In this document: piece by piece, positions 18,598-26,266 of the stretch
How the letters are laid out: every line of letters begins with the position of its first letter
How positions within the stretch are numbered: position 1 is the stretch's first letter
NCBI GenBank assembly: GCA_020847735.1
Contig: JADLBL010000001.1
Span: 248,001 to 312,000, forward strand
Length of the DNA stretch: 64,000 nt
Origin: Candidatus Eisenbacteria bacterium
GTDB taxonomy: Bacteria; Eisenbacteria; RBG-16-71-46
Direction: 5' to 3'
The notes under the pieces: model-generated
Database searches by the model: none
Told to the model about the DNA's origin: nothing
Seen by the model: only the letters and a program-made list of their open reading frames with translations
Made by a program: the position numbers and the translations under genes

Positions 18598-19412
18598 CTC
18601 CGGGCGCCGGCGGTTGGGGCCGGCGGTATGAGTGCGATCGAGAATCGCTGGCGGCGTGCGTCGAGCCGAAACGCGTACTGCCCGGTTTGCGCGAAACGCA
18701 CGACCAGGTCCGTCGAGGGGCCGCTACCGTGCACCGTCGGCTGGCTCGCCAGCGGCGTCACCAGCGTTTCCGCGGGCGACCCGCCCCAGCCGATCAGGTT
18801 GCCGTCGTACGTGTTCTGGTCGTCGTCCACGAACTTGAGGCGGTACGTACCGGCCGGGATGTCGGTCGGCACGGCGAAGTCGCCGGGATAGGTGTGGATG
18901 CCGACGGTGTCCTGATTGCATTGCGTGGTGCCCATCTGCAGGTCGAGGAACGCGAAGCCCGGCATCGTGCCGACGATGTACACCGCGTGATTGACGGCCG
19001 ATTCGTTCAGGGTGAGCACCGTGCTTCCCGCGTCGAGCACGCCGTCGCGCACCGGAAGCCCGCCGCGCGAGACGGGGAGGAACGCGCTGGAGCGCACCAC
19101 CATGCTGTAGGTGCCCGCCGCGAGTCCGGTGAAGTGGTAATCGCGCGAGTCCGGTGCGAGCGAATCCACCGCGACCGAAACGCCACCGAGGAACAGCTCG
19201 ACGCGCGTTGGCGGAAAGGGCGGAAGAGCGAGGCCCGGGTCGCGATCGGAGTAGAAGTAGACCGATCCGGTCATCCCGCCCGGCCAGGTCTCCGGAGCCG
19301 GTCGGATTCCGGTCGGGACGAGCAGCAGCCCGGCCTTGTTGCGGCCGCAACCCGCCGGCGCGAGAGCCGCCAGCAGGAGCACCGCGGCGAGAAATCGGGG
19401 AAGGGGTCTCAT
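18594..19412 (-). CDS. Lipoprotein of unknown function in the glucan operon
   Basis: A 272-residue protein with a signal peptide and lipobox LAPAGC (Cys at about residue 22). I do not recognise a family. The mature part looks all-beta, with alternating hydrophobic strands, a RVELFLGG segment, a TYSMVVRSS segment and a YRLKFVDDDQNTYDGN stretch faintly like the module ends of its neighbours. The N-terminal half resembles a carboxypeptidase-regulatory or prealbumin-like fold only in pattern. It overlaps both neighbours by four bases (ATGA on each side), so it is a fixed member of the operon and probably works with the glycogen-binding lipoproteins. Confidence 0.75.
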   Translation of the reverse strand: MRPLPRFLAAVLLLAALAPAGCGRNKAGLLLVPTGIRPAPETWPGGMTGSVYFYSDRDPGLALPPFPPTRVELFLGGVSVAVDSLAPDSRDYHFTGLAAGTYSMVVRSSAFLPVSRGGLPVRDGVLDAGSTVLTLNESAVNHAVYIVGTMPGFAFLDLQMGTTQCNQDTVGIHTYPGDFAVPTDIPAGTYRLKFVDDDQNTYDGNLIGWGGSPAETLVTPLASQPTVHGSGPSTDLVVRFAQTGQYAFRLDARRQRFSIALIPPAPTAGARR

Positions 19413-19819
19413 CGGACGTCGATCAACGAGTTGAACCCGCCGTAGCCGTCGTCGGTCCGGTTGGGGTTGTTCGGGTCTTCCTTCCAGTTCACCCGGTCGA
19501 TCACGAACTTGTACTGGTAGCGCCCGGGGGCGAGACGCTGCGTTCTCGTCCAGATGCCGTCGCCATCCTCGTCCTTCATTTCGCCGACGAGGAAGCTGCC
19601 GGTCTGGGCCTGCCCCCGAAGCCAGTCGTTCTCCGGCCAGTTGCCCGCCAGCTGGACGATCCGCGCCGAGGGCGCCATGAAGCGGAACACCACGCCCTCC
19701 GGCGTCTGCGTGGGCGGCGGCAGACGGCGCTTGACGAAGTTGAGGCTGCTGCAGCCCGGCACCCCGAGGCCCGCGGAGAGGGCGAGCAGCAGCGTCAGGA
19801 GCGGAAGCGGACGACGCAT
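19409..19819 (-). CDS. Small lipoprotein with a single glycogen-binding module
   Basis: A 136-residue lipoprotein. Signal peptide with lipobox VPGC (Cys at about 23), a short linker rich in Pro and Thr, then one AMPK-type module from about 40 to the end. It shows VVFRFMAPSA, GNWPENDW in place of GxFNxW, YQYKFVIDR and a closing DDGYGGFNS. The ATG at 19819 is the first sensible start, 11 bases after the barrel gene. It overlaps the next gene by four bases. It is probably a surface or periplasmic glucan-binding subunit. Confidence 0.85.
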   Translation of the reverse strand: MRRPLPLLTLLLALSAGLGVPGCSSLNFVKRRLPPPTQTPEGVVFRFMAPSARIVQLAGNWPENDWLRGQAQTGSFLVGEMKDEDGDGIWTRTQRLAPGRYQYKFVIDRVNWKEDPNNPNRTDDGYGGFNSLIDVR

Positions 19820-19830
19820 TTCGGGCCCTT

Positions 19831-22197
19831 CTAGAAGTGAACCACGGCTTCGAGGTGCAGCCGGCGTTCGTTCTGCAGCGCCTTCTCGGCCGCCGAGATC
19901 TGCGGCGCGAGGCTCAGCCAGTTGGATTCGGCGATCCAGCCGTTGACGTTGCGGTCGTACAGATACTGCTCCCGGCCGATGTTGGCGAACTCGTTGGTCA
20001 CCGGGTCGAGCACGCGCGGCGAGACCCCCCAGCCCATGGCGACGTGGATGCCCTCGGCGATCCGGTAGTCGACCTGCGCGAAGTTGCTCACATAGGCCCG
20101 ATCCAGCTTCAGCGCCGGCGCGTCGTACTTGACCCAACGCGTGTCGTTCGAGAACCGCAGCGACCGCGTCAGGTCGAAGCCGAGCTGGAAGACGTTTTCC
20201 GCGTAACGCGGCCGCAGCCCGAGCTTCACGCCGGTGAAGTCTCCACGCCAGTGGAAATCCACGTTGCGTGCCCGGCGGATCGGCACCTCGAGCGAGGGCG
20301 TCAGCCGGTAGGCATGGTCCTCGCACAGCAGCGTCAGCCGGTCCACGCCGACGACCTGGCCGTCCTGCTGCAGCCACATGTTCCCGGTCGGGAACCACAT
20401 CTGGTACTCCCACGCGGTGCGTGCATCGTAGCGGAAGTCCGTCAGTTCGAGCCCGACCGAGGTGCGGACCTCGCGTCCGAGGTAGTAACGCCAGTTGCGA
20501 TCCCAGCGCAGCCGCCATTCGGTCATGCGATTCTCGAGATCGGACTGGCCCACGTAGGTCCCACGCTGGAAGTCCACGTTCTCGAAGCGGGGATGATCCG
20601 TGTTCGCGAGGCCCGCCGGCGCGACCGGCGGCATCGCCCACGCGGGGTAGGTGTGCGTCTGCCGCTCGAACTCGGCGGTCAGCACGACGTCACCCCCGGC
20701 CAGCGACCACGTGCCGCCGGCGATCAGCCGCGCGCTCTCGTCGAGGTTGAAGTGCTGGCCCATCGGCGTCGTCAGGTTCACCACGCGAATCGCGGAGGGC
20801 CCGGTGCCGGTGATGCCGGTCGCGACGAAGTCCACGCGCGTGCCGCGGTCCATCATGTCGAGCCTGCGGGCGCCCTGCAGGTACTCGCCCCACACGGACG
20901 AACCGTTCCTCAGCGGCAGGCGGGCCTCCCCACCGCCGGCGAAGGACTGCTGTTCGGTCTGACCGAACCACAGGATGCCGGTGGAATCCGACGTCACCCG
21001 GGTCAGCGAGAGGCGCCCGAGGTGGAAGCCGCGGTCCGTTCGACCCAGCACGCCCAGCCGCAGGCCGTTCGCCAGCGTCCGACGCAGCGACGTGGCGAAG
21101 ACGTCCGAGGCGCCGTCGCCGAACCCGAAGCCCGCGCCGCCGTCGCCGATGTCGGTGGCCGTCAGCTTCGAGAACTGGTCCTGCACGAGCGCGAACGTGA
21201 CCGAGTCGCGTCGCACGGTGCGCAGTTGCTTCCAGGCCGCGCTGATCGGATCCGCCTCGAAGACGAACTGCCGATTCGTGCCGCGATTGATCGAGAAGTC
21301 CATGGACTGGATGGGGAAGCGGCCCCCGAAGAGCGTGGTGTCGGACTTGTTGGTGCCGGGGAACTCGGTGCCGCCGGTGGCGCTGTTGTCCGCGTACAGG
21401 AGCTGTCCGTCGAAGCCGAACTTCGTGGCGCCGAGCAGGAACCCGTCGCGCTGGTAGCCGAAGGGATGCGCGTAGATGCCGACGTCGCCGACCAGCCGCG
21501 CCGGGTCGTCCCACGTCGGGATCGTCTCGCTGCTGAAGGCGAACAGCTTCAGTCCCGGCTGCGCGAAGTCCATCGAGCCGCGCTTGAAGTTCAGGCGGGA
21601 CCGGTAGTCCTGCACGTCCTCCTTCTGCGGATCGATGTTCGTGAGCACCCGCGCCTTCAGCAGGTCCGAGATCCGGATCCCGAATCCGAGGTCCACGTCG
21701 AAGGTCGGGCGCACGATCTCGTAACGCGAGTAGACGGGGTCGAACGCGACGTAGGTCAGACTGTGGACCCGCCCGTCGATCGTGATCTTCGGGCTGTAGG
21801 CGGTGTTCGAGGTGGCCGCCTGTTTCACCAGCGCACCGTCCTCGCCGACGCGGACGACGCTGTTTCCGAACTCGCCCACGGTGACCGGGTTCTCGGGGTC
21901 GGCGAACCACTGGCCGTCCACCACGAACTTGTACGGGTGCTCGCCCGCCTTGAGCGGGATCACCACGGACCACACCCCGCCATCACCCTTCGTGAGGGGG
22001 TTGGCCGATGGGGACCACGCGTTGAACTCGCCCGCCCACGCGACGGTGTTCGCGTTCGGCGCGGAATAGGTGAAGCGGATGCCGCCCGCCACGGCCTGCG
22101 GCGCGGCGGCGGCCGGCGCCGGCCCGAGCGCGAAGGCCGCCAGGGCGGTCGCCAGCGCGAGGTGCCGCGCGGAGCGGAGAGGGATCTGGAATGCCAT
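19831..22197 (-). CDS. Outer-membrane beta-barrel-like protein with N-terminal glycogen-binding module
   Basis: A 788-residue exported protein (signal peptide about 1-32). Residues about 38-120 form an AMPK-type CBM48 module (WAGEFNAWS, HPYKFVVDGQW, EFGNSVVRV). From about 130 to the end the sequence looks like a large outer-membrane barrel: many strands with alternating aromatic and polar residues, long Gly/Asn/Asp-rich loops, and a final ERRLHLEAVVHF with a C-terminal Phe, as expected for barrel insertion. It is not a recognisable SusC/TonB receptor; no plug domain or TonB box is visible. Its ATG at 22197 shares its A with the stop of the upstream barrel gene. Likely role: capture and passage of glucan at the outer membrane. 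Confidence 0.82.
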   Translation of the reverse strand: MAFQIPLRSARHLALATALAAFALGPAPAAAAPQAVAGGIRFTYSAPNANTVAWAGEFNAWSPSANPLTKGDGGVWSVVIPLKAGEHPYKFVVDGQWFADPENPVTVGEFGNSVVRVGEDGALVKQAATSNTAYSPKITIDGRVHSLTYVAFDPVYSRYEIVRPTFDVDLGFGIRISDLLKARVLTNIDPQKEDVQDYRSRLNFKRGSMDFAQPGLKLFAFSSETIPTWDDPARLVGDVGIYAHPFGYQRDGFLLGATKFGFDGQLLYADNSATGGTEFPGTNKSDTTLFGGRFPIQSMDFSINRGTNRQFVFEADPISAAWKQLRTVRRDSVTFALVQDQFSKLTATDIGDGGAGFGFGDGASDVFATSLRRTLANGLRLGVLGRTDRGFHLGRLSLTRVTSDSTGILWFGQTEQQSFAGGGEARLPLRNGSSVWGEYLQGARRLDMMDRGTRVDFVATGITGTGPSAIRVVNLTTPMGQHFNLDESARLIAGGTWSLAGGDVVLTAEFERQTHTYPAWAMPPVAPAGLANTDHPRFENVDFQRGTYVGQSDLENRMTEWRLRWDRNWRYYLGREVRTSVGLELTDFRYDARTAWEYQMWFPTGNMWLQQDGQVVGVDRLTLLCEDHAYRLTPSLEVPIRRARNVDFHWRGDFTGVKLGLRPRYAENVFQLGFDLTRSLRFSNDTRWVKYDAPALKLDRAYVSNFAQVDYRIAEGIHVAMGWGVSPRVLDPVTNEFANIGREQYLYDRNVNGWIAESNWLSLAPQISAAEKALQNERRLHLEAVVHF

Positions 22198-23756
22198 CAG
22201 AAGTTCCCCTTCAGGATGAGCTTGACGATGTCCCGCTGGTCGCCGCCACCGTTGAGGTTGCCCTCGTCCACCGGCATGGAGCCGCCGCCGATGTAGTCGG
22301 GTCCGTACTGCAGGAACATCTCCATGTTCCCGGTCGGACGGTACTGAAGCTGGGTGAAGATGCCCTTGCGCAGGATGCTGGGGTCGTTTCCGAACGCGAA
22401 GCGGTTGTACACCTTGGTCCTGGCCGAAAGGTTGATGGAGTTCTCGACGACGAACAGCTCCTTGCGGTCGGGAGTCCCGATGTCGCGGACCTTCGACTGC
22501 ACGCGCAGCCAGGCGAGGCGGCTCTCGACCTGCAGTTCGTTGAACCAGTCGAGATGCGTCTCGCGCGTCGCGCCCCGCGCGGTCGGACGGTAGATGTCCC
22601 TGCGCTTGTAGGCGGTCTTGCCGGTGAACCCGTTGATGAACTCGATGTAGAGCTCGTTGTAGAGCTCCCGGGTCCGCGTCCGGCCGTAGGCCCTCGGTCC
22701 GTACCAGAGCAGGTTGTTCGTGTACGTCATCGCCCGCTCGGGAAACAGGTAGTAGGTGTTCAGGAAGAAGCCCGTTTCGTCGGAGCCGGGTCCGCCGAGG
22801 GCGTTGTTGTACTTCGGCCCCCGGCTCCACCAGCCCGGGGTGGTGTTGACGTAACCCGTGCGCGCGGTGCCGAGCTTGAAGGACCGGATCTCGGCCTGAA
22901 CGACCGACGCGTCGTCGAGGCGGAAGCCGAGCGGATGCTTGAACGCGGTCACGACCGGTGCGCGCACCGAATCCGGGCGCGGGATCCGGTCGAAGCTCTG
23001 GCCGTACTCGACCGACACGTCGGCGCCGCGAATCCGCCATCTGAGGTCCACGGCGGCCACCGAACTCCACGGCGCGGGGCCGGACGTGCTGTCCAGTCCG
23101 GTCCAGCCCTCGAAGCGATTCCAGGTGACGCCGGTCCGCAGCGCATCGTCGGCCAGGAAGCTGCGCCGCAGGCGCAGGACCCAGGCATCGGACGTGCGCC
23201 GAATGCGCTGGGCGGCGATCGAATCGCGGGGCTGGTGCGGCACGTCCGGGAAGTTGGCCGGGTTGAACTCGCCGCTGCGGTCCGAGGCGATGAGGGTGGC
23301 GTAGGTCTTGTTCCAGCCCCACGTGTCCACGCGCACACCCTGGGCGTCTCCGCGGCCGTAAACCCACGGCACGAGATGCCAGTCAACGTAGAAGCGGTCC
23401 TGGCGGGAGAACACGTAGGCGTCCACGCCCCGCCGGCCGAACTCCCTGCGGAAGCGCAGGTGTCCCTCGCGCCACTGGAATTCGGGCGCAGGGTTGTTGT
23501 TGTCCGTCGGGTTGTACGCCGCCTCGAACTTGAGGAACGACTCGATGCCGGGCGCCGGCTGCGAGAACAGCCGGAACTGGATGTTGTCGAAGACGTCGAA
23601 GGAGTTGGAATCGAAGTCCCACAGGAAGGGACGGTCCCACTTGCGGGTCTCCAGCATCAGCTGATAGTCGCCCTCGAGCTTGGTCGCGGCCGGCGCAGCG
23701 GGGGAGAGGGACGCGAGCAGCAGGAGCGTCGCGAGGGCGCGGGCGCGGAACGTCAT
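22197..23756 (-). CDS. Outer-membrane beta-barrel-like protein, porin-like
   Basis: A 519-residue exported protein with a signal peptide of about 23 residues. The rest shows barrel-type alternation with aromatic girdles and Arg/Asp/Asn-rich turns (for example EGHLRFRREFG, YVFSRQDRFYVDW) and a C-terminal Phe (IVKLILKGNF). I see no catalytic motif and no plug domain, so a porin or barrel partner of the next gene is the best reading. It overlaps the PorV-like gene upstream by four bases and the CBM48-barrel gene downstream by one base, so the three are likely translated in concert. Confidence 0.75.
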   Translation of the reverse strand: MTFRARALATLLLLASLSPAAPAATKLEGDYQLMLETRKWDRPFLWDFDSNSFDVFDNIQFRLFSQPAPGIESFLKFEAAYNPTDNNNPAPEFQWREGHLRFRREFGRRGVDAYVFSRQDRFYVDWHLVPWVYGRGDAQGVRVDTWGWNKTYATLIASDRSGEFNPANFPDVPHQPRDSIAAQRIRRTSDAWVLRLRRSFLADDALRTGVTWNRFEGWTGLDSTSGPAPWSSVAAVDLRWRIRGADVSVEYGQSFDRIPRPDSVRAPVVTAFKHPLGFRLDDASVVQAEIRSFKLGTARTGYVNTTPGWWSRGPKYNNALGGPGSDETGFFLNTYYLFPERAMTYTNNLLWYGPRAYGRTRTRELYNELYIEFINGFTGKTAYKRRDIYRPTARGATRETHLDWFNELQVESRLAWLRVQSKVRDIGTPDRKELFVVENSINLSARTKVYNRFAFGNDPSILRKGIFTQLQYRPTGNMEMFLQYGPDYIGGGSMPVDEGNLNGGGDQRDIVKLILKGNF

Positions 23757-24676
23757 TGCGCCCCTCCGCCCTGACCGCGGAAGCGGAGGGTGACGCGGTA
23801 CGAGGCGCCCAGCTCGTGGTGCGTCCCGGCGGCCGCGTCGATGTACACGCCGCGATGAAAGACGCCGAATCCGCCACTGAACTGCAGGTCGTTCGGCGAC
23901 GCCGTGGACTCGTACGTGCTGGAAATGTTGGACAATCCGGAGCGGATCGCGAACACGTCGAAGAACAGGATCTCGAGTCCGGCACTGAGCGTCGCGGCCC
24001 CGCTCGCGGTCTGCGCCCAGCCGACGCTGATCGTGGACTCGCGGTTCCAGCGGAAGGCCGCGGCCAGTTCCTGCCGCGTCGCGAGCCGGTCGCCTCCGCT
24101 GCCCGACTGGAACTCGTAGCGGGGCTGGAGGAGGTCCCGGCCCACCCAGGACAGGTCCACGCTCCAGGGCGAACGCCAGCGCAGCCCGGCGTCGAACGAA
24201 CCCTTCGAGACCACGCCGTAGTCCTGCGCGATCCCCCCCGGATCCGTGAACGGCTGGAACGCCGCGGTGCCGAAGACGAACGTCGCGCCCGCGTCCAGCC
24301 GCGAGTCCGCCGCGCCGCGCAACAACGTGCGCCCCGCGGCGGCGCAGAACTGGTCCTCGGAGTAGATGTCGGTCACCGAGACGCGATGCCAGCCCAGGGC
24401 CCAGCCCGTGCCCCAGCGCCGGGTCCCGAGCGCGAGCGCGCTTTCGTTGAGGTTGTCCACGCCGTAGGGCTTCGCGACGTCCATCAGCGCTTCGGGACCG
24501 GTCAGCGAGGTGAGCGCCGCCGGGTTCCAGCGATACGCCGACACATCGTCCACCAGGCCCATCGCGGACGGTCCGAGGGCGATCACCCGGGCGCCGACGC
24601 CGGTCAGCTCGAAGTAGGCCTGCGCCGGAGCCGACCACATCAGCGCGGCAAGGCAAAGAAGCGCGACGCGCCTCAC
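23753..24676 (-). CDS. PorV/PorQ-type outer-membrane protein
   Basis: A 307-residue exported protein. After the signal peptide (about 1-20) it has the start typical of the PorV/PorQ (UPF0164) barrels: GVGARVIALGPSAMGLVDDVSAYRWNPAAL. Barrel-like strands follow, ending in YRVTLRFRG. In Bacteroidetes, PorV shuttles type IX cargo to the surface; other members are simple outer-membrane proteins of unknown role. Its presence beside a gene whose product has a FlgD-like C-terminal domain is suggestive. The start codon is a GTG that overlaps the previous stop (GTGA). Confidence 0.78.
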   Translation of the reverse strand: MRRVALLCLAALMWSAPAQAYFELTGVGARVIALGPSAMGLVDDVSAYRWNPAALTSLTGPEALMDVAKPYGVDNLNESALALGTRRWGTGWALGWHRVSVTDIYSEDQFCAAAGRTLLRGAADSRLDAGATFVFGTAAFQPFTDPGGIAQDYGVVSKGSFDAGLRWRSPWSVDLSWVGRDLLQPRYEFQSGSGGDRLATRQELAAAFRWNRESTISVGWAQTASGAATLSAGLEILFFDVFAIRSGLSNISSTYESTASPNDLQFSGGFGVFHRGVYIDAAAGTHHELGASYRVTLRFRGQGGGAQ

Positions 24677-25959
24677 CGCGCCACCACGAACGCGCGGGTC
24701 GCCCGATCGAGGTTCGGCTCGATCGTCACGCGCAGGATGTAGATCCCCGGCTCCACGAAACGCCCCGCGTCGTCCCGTCCGTCCCAGCGTGCCTTGCCGG
24801 TGGCGTTCAGCTCCTCGTCGGCGCGAATGGCCTGGACGTTCTCGCTGGCGAACAGCTGACGCACCCGGCGGCCGCCGGCATCGTAGACGCTCGCCGAGAA
24901 CACCGCCCTGCGGGCGACGTCAATGGGCTCGTCGGGATTCAGCGGCGGCGCAAGTCCGACATGAAAGCGAACGCCTTCGCCGAGGTCCGGTTTGAAGGCG
25001 CCACGATCGAGCGCCAGGCTGCCGATCGAGAAGCGCACGGCCGTGATGGGAGGGGCGTACCGGAAGCTGATCCGTTCGGAGGGCGACACGTCCCAGTCCG
25101 GAATGCCGTCCGGTCCGCCGCGGCCGAGCCCCGTGTCGTCGTTCCGGTCGAGATCAATGGTCGCGTAGTTGTCGAGGATGACGTTCGCGTTGCCGTCGTC
25201 CACGTGCCCGCGCAGGTTGTCGGGGGCGGAGTCCGGACCGCCGCTGCCGTCCCAGCCACCGGTCACGAACGCGGCGATCTTGATCGAATGCACGCCGACC
25301 GGCATGCGGTGCAGCGTATCGCTCGTTCCGCCGACCGTGAGGAACGTGTCCCGCGTGCCGCCGCCACCGAGCCCCGCGAACACGTTGCGCCACGGAATCG
25401 CGAACTCCATCGCGCGCCCGTCGTTTCCCTGGTCGAATGTCGCGGAAGCCCGGAACTCGGGGCCGACCAGATGATCGTCCACCTGGTTGCCCGACACCTG
25501 CGTCAGCAGCCGCGGGTCCGTGTTCGTGTCCCACGTCGCCCCGAAGACGTCCGGCATGAACTCGTCTCCGGGGAAGCGGCCGAAGGTGTCGAAGTTCACG
25601 TTCCGTCGCCACGAGTTGAGGGAGGTCATGTCCCCGAGTCCCCGACTGGGCATGCTGTCGAAGAACAGGATCATGTTGTTGCCCCAGATCTTTCCGTCCA
25701 CGGCGATGTAGAGGTATTGCGCGTCCCATGTGACGTGGATCTGGTAGATCTCGTTGTTCTGCCACTTCGAGTCGTCCCGGGCCTCCTGCGGCACCCCGCC
25801 GGCCGTGAGGCCGAAGACGTCCTCGTCCGCCGGAATGAAGTCCGACGAGTAGCCGTCCACGCGCATGCGGGCGCCGAGGTCGCGGGCGGTGCGCGCGGAC
25901 GCCGGGATCGCGGGAAGCAAGCCGAACACAGCGAGCGCAAGGGCAGTGAGGAGGCGCAC
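24673..25959 (-). CDS. Exported glucan-operon leader protein with CBM9/DOMON-like domain and FlgD-like C terminus
   Basis: A 428-residue exported protein, first gene of the operon. Signal peptide about 1-22. Residues about 30-300 resemble the CBM9/DOMON-like beta sandwich seen in secreted amylolytic proteins (VTWDAQYLYIAVDGK, NNMILFFDS, AMEFAIPW). Residues about 340-428 form a FlgD-like Ig domain (ARWDGRDDAGRFVEPGIY) that ends FVVAR. No catalytic residues are seen. The frame is open 171 codons further upstream; I chose the GTG at 25959 because it begins the signal peptide and lies 48 bases from a good promoter. Possibly a secreted or surface-attached glucan-binding protein. Confidence 0.8.
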   Translation of the reverse strand: MRLLTALALAVFGLLPAIPASARTARDLGARMRVDGYSSDFIPADEDVFGLTAGGVPQEARDDSKWQNNEIYQIHVTWDAQYLYIAVDGKIWGNNMILFFDSMPSRGLGDMTSLNSWRRNVNFDTFGRFPGDEFMPDVFGATWDTNTDPRLLTQVSGNQVDDHLVGPEFRASATFDQGNDGRAMEFAIPWRNVFAGLGGGGTRDTFLTVGGTSDTLHRMPVGVHSIKIAAFVTGGWDGSGGPDSAPDNLRGHVDDGNANVILDNYATIDLDRNDDTGLGRGGPDGIPDWDVSPSERISFRYAPPITAVRFSIGSLALDRGAFKPDLGEGVRFHVGLAPPLNPDEPIDVARRAVFSASVYDAGGRRVRQLFASENVQAIRADEELNATGKARWDGRDDAGRFVEPGIYILRVTIEPNLDRATRAFVVAR

Positions 25960-26013
25960 GGCGCGGTCCGATCCGTCGAAAGTCGTGAGGTAGGGGCGAA
26001 AATGCCGGGCCGC

Positions 26014-26042
26014 ATCATGCGGGCGCACCCGGAGGGGGTCAA
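26014..26042 (-). promoter_or_regulatory. Promoter of the glucan operon
   Basis: On the minus strand: TTGACC (26042-26037), a 17-base spacer and CATGAT (26019-26014). The predicted start is near 26007, giving a leader of about 48 bases before the GTG at 25959. Confidence 0.55.
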
Positions 26043-26114
26043 GGCGCCAGCGCCCGCGGACGATTCGGCGGATGAAACAGGCACCGCCTGACCCCGGACC
26101 GTCTCGATGCTTCA

Positions 26115-26143
26115 TTGCGCACGTCCGAACGCGCCCGTACAAT
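26115..26143 (+). promoter_or_regulatory. Promoter of the divergent secreted binding protein
   Basis: TTGCGC (26115-26120), a 17-base spacer and TACAAT (26138-26143). The predicted leader is about 117 bases and contains a small hairpin. Confidence 0.55.
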
Positions 26144-26266
26144 TCCGCCGACTTCGAGGGATTGCGCGCGGGACGGCCGGATCGGCCGCCCATCCGCGGG
26201 TGCTTCGGGCCGAGCCTGCAGCGTGCGTCTTCCCCGTACTTCGACCCGGCCTGGAGAGACCGCCCC

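Larger units (their letters stand above)
25960..26266. other. Divergent regulatory region between the glucan operon and a secreted binding protein
   Basis: This 307-base stretch holds no gene. It contains two back-to-back promoter candidates with 17-base spacers, listed separately, and a small hairpin (CGGCCG at 26174-26179 and 26183-26188, loop GAT) in the predicted leader of the plus-strand gene. No LacI- or MalT-like operator stands out. Confidence 0.6.

Noticed and set aside
14796-25959. A classical SusC/SusD pair in the glucan operon
   Set aside because: No TonB box, plug domain or SusD-like helical TPR lipoprotein could be seen. The barrels and lipoproteins are of other types.
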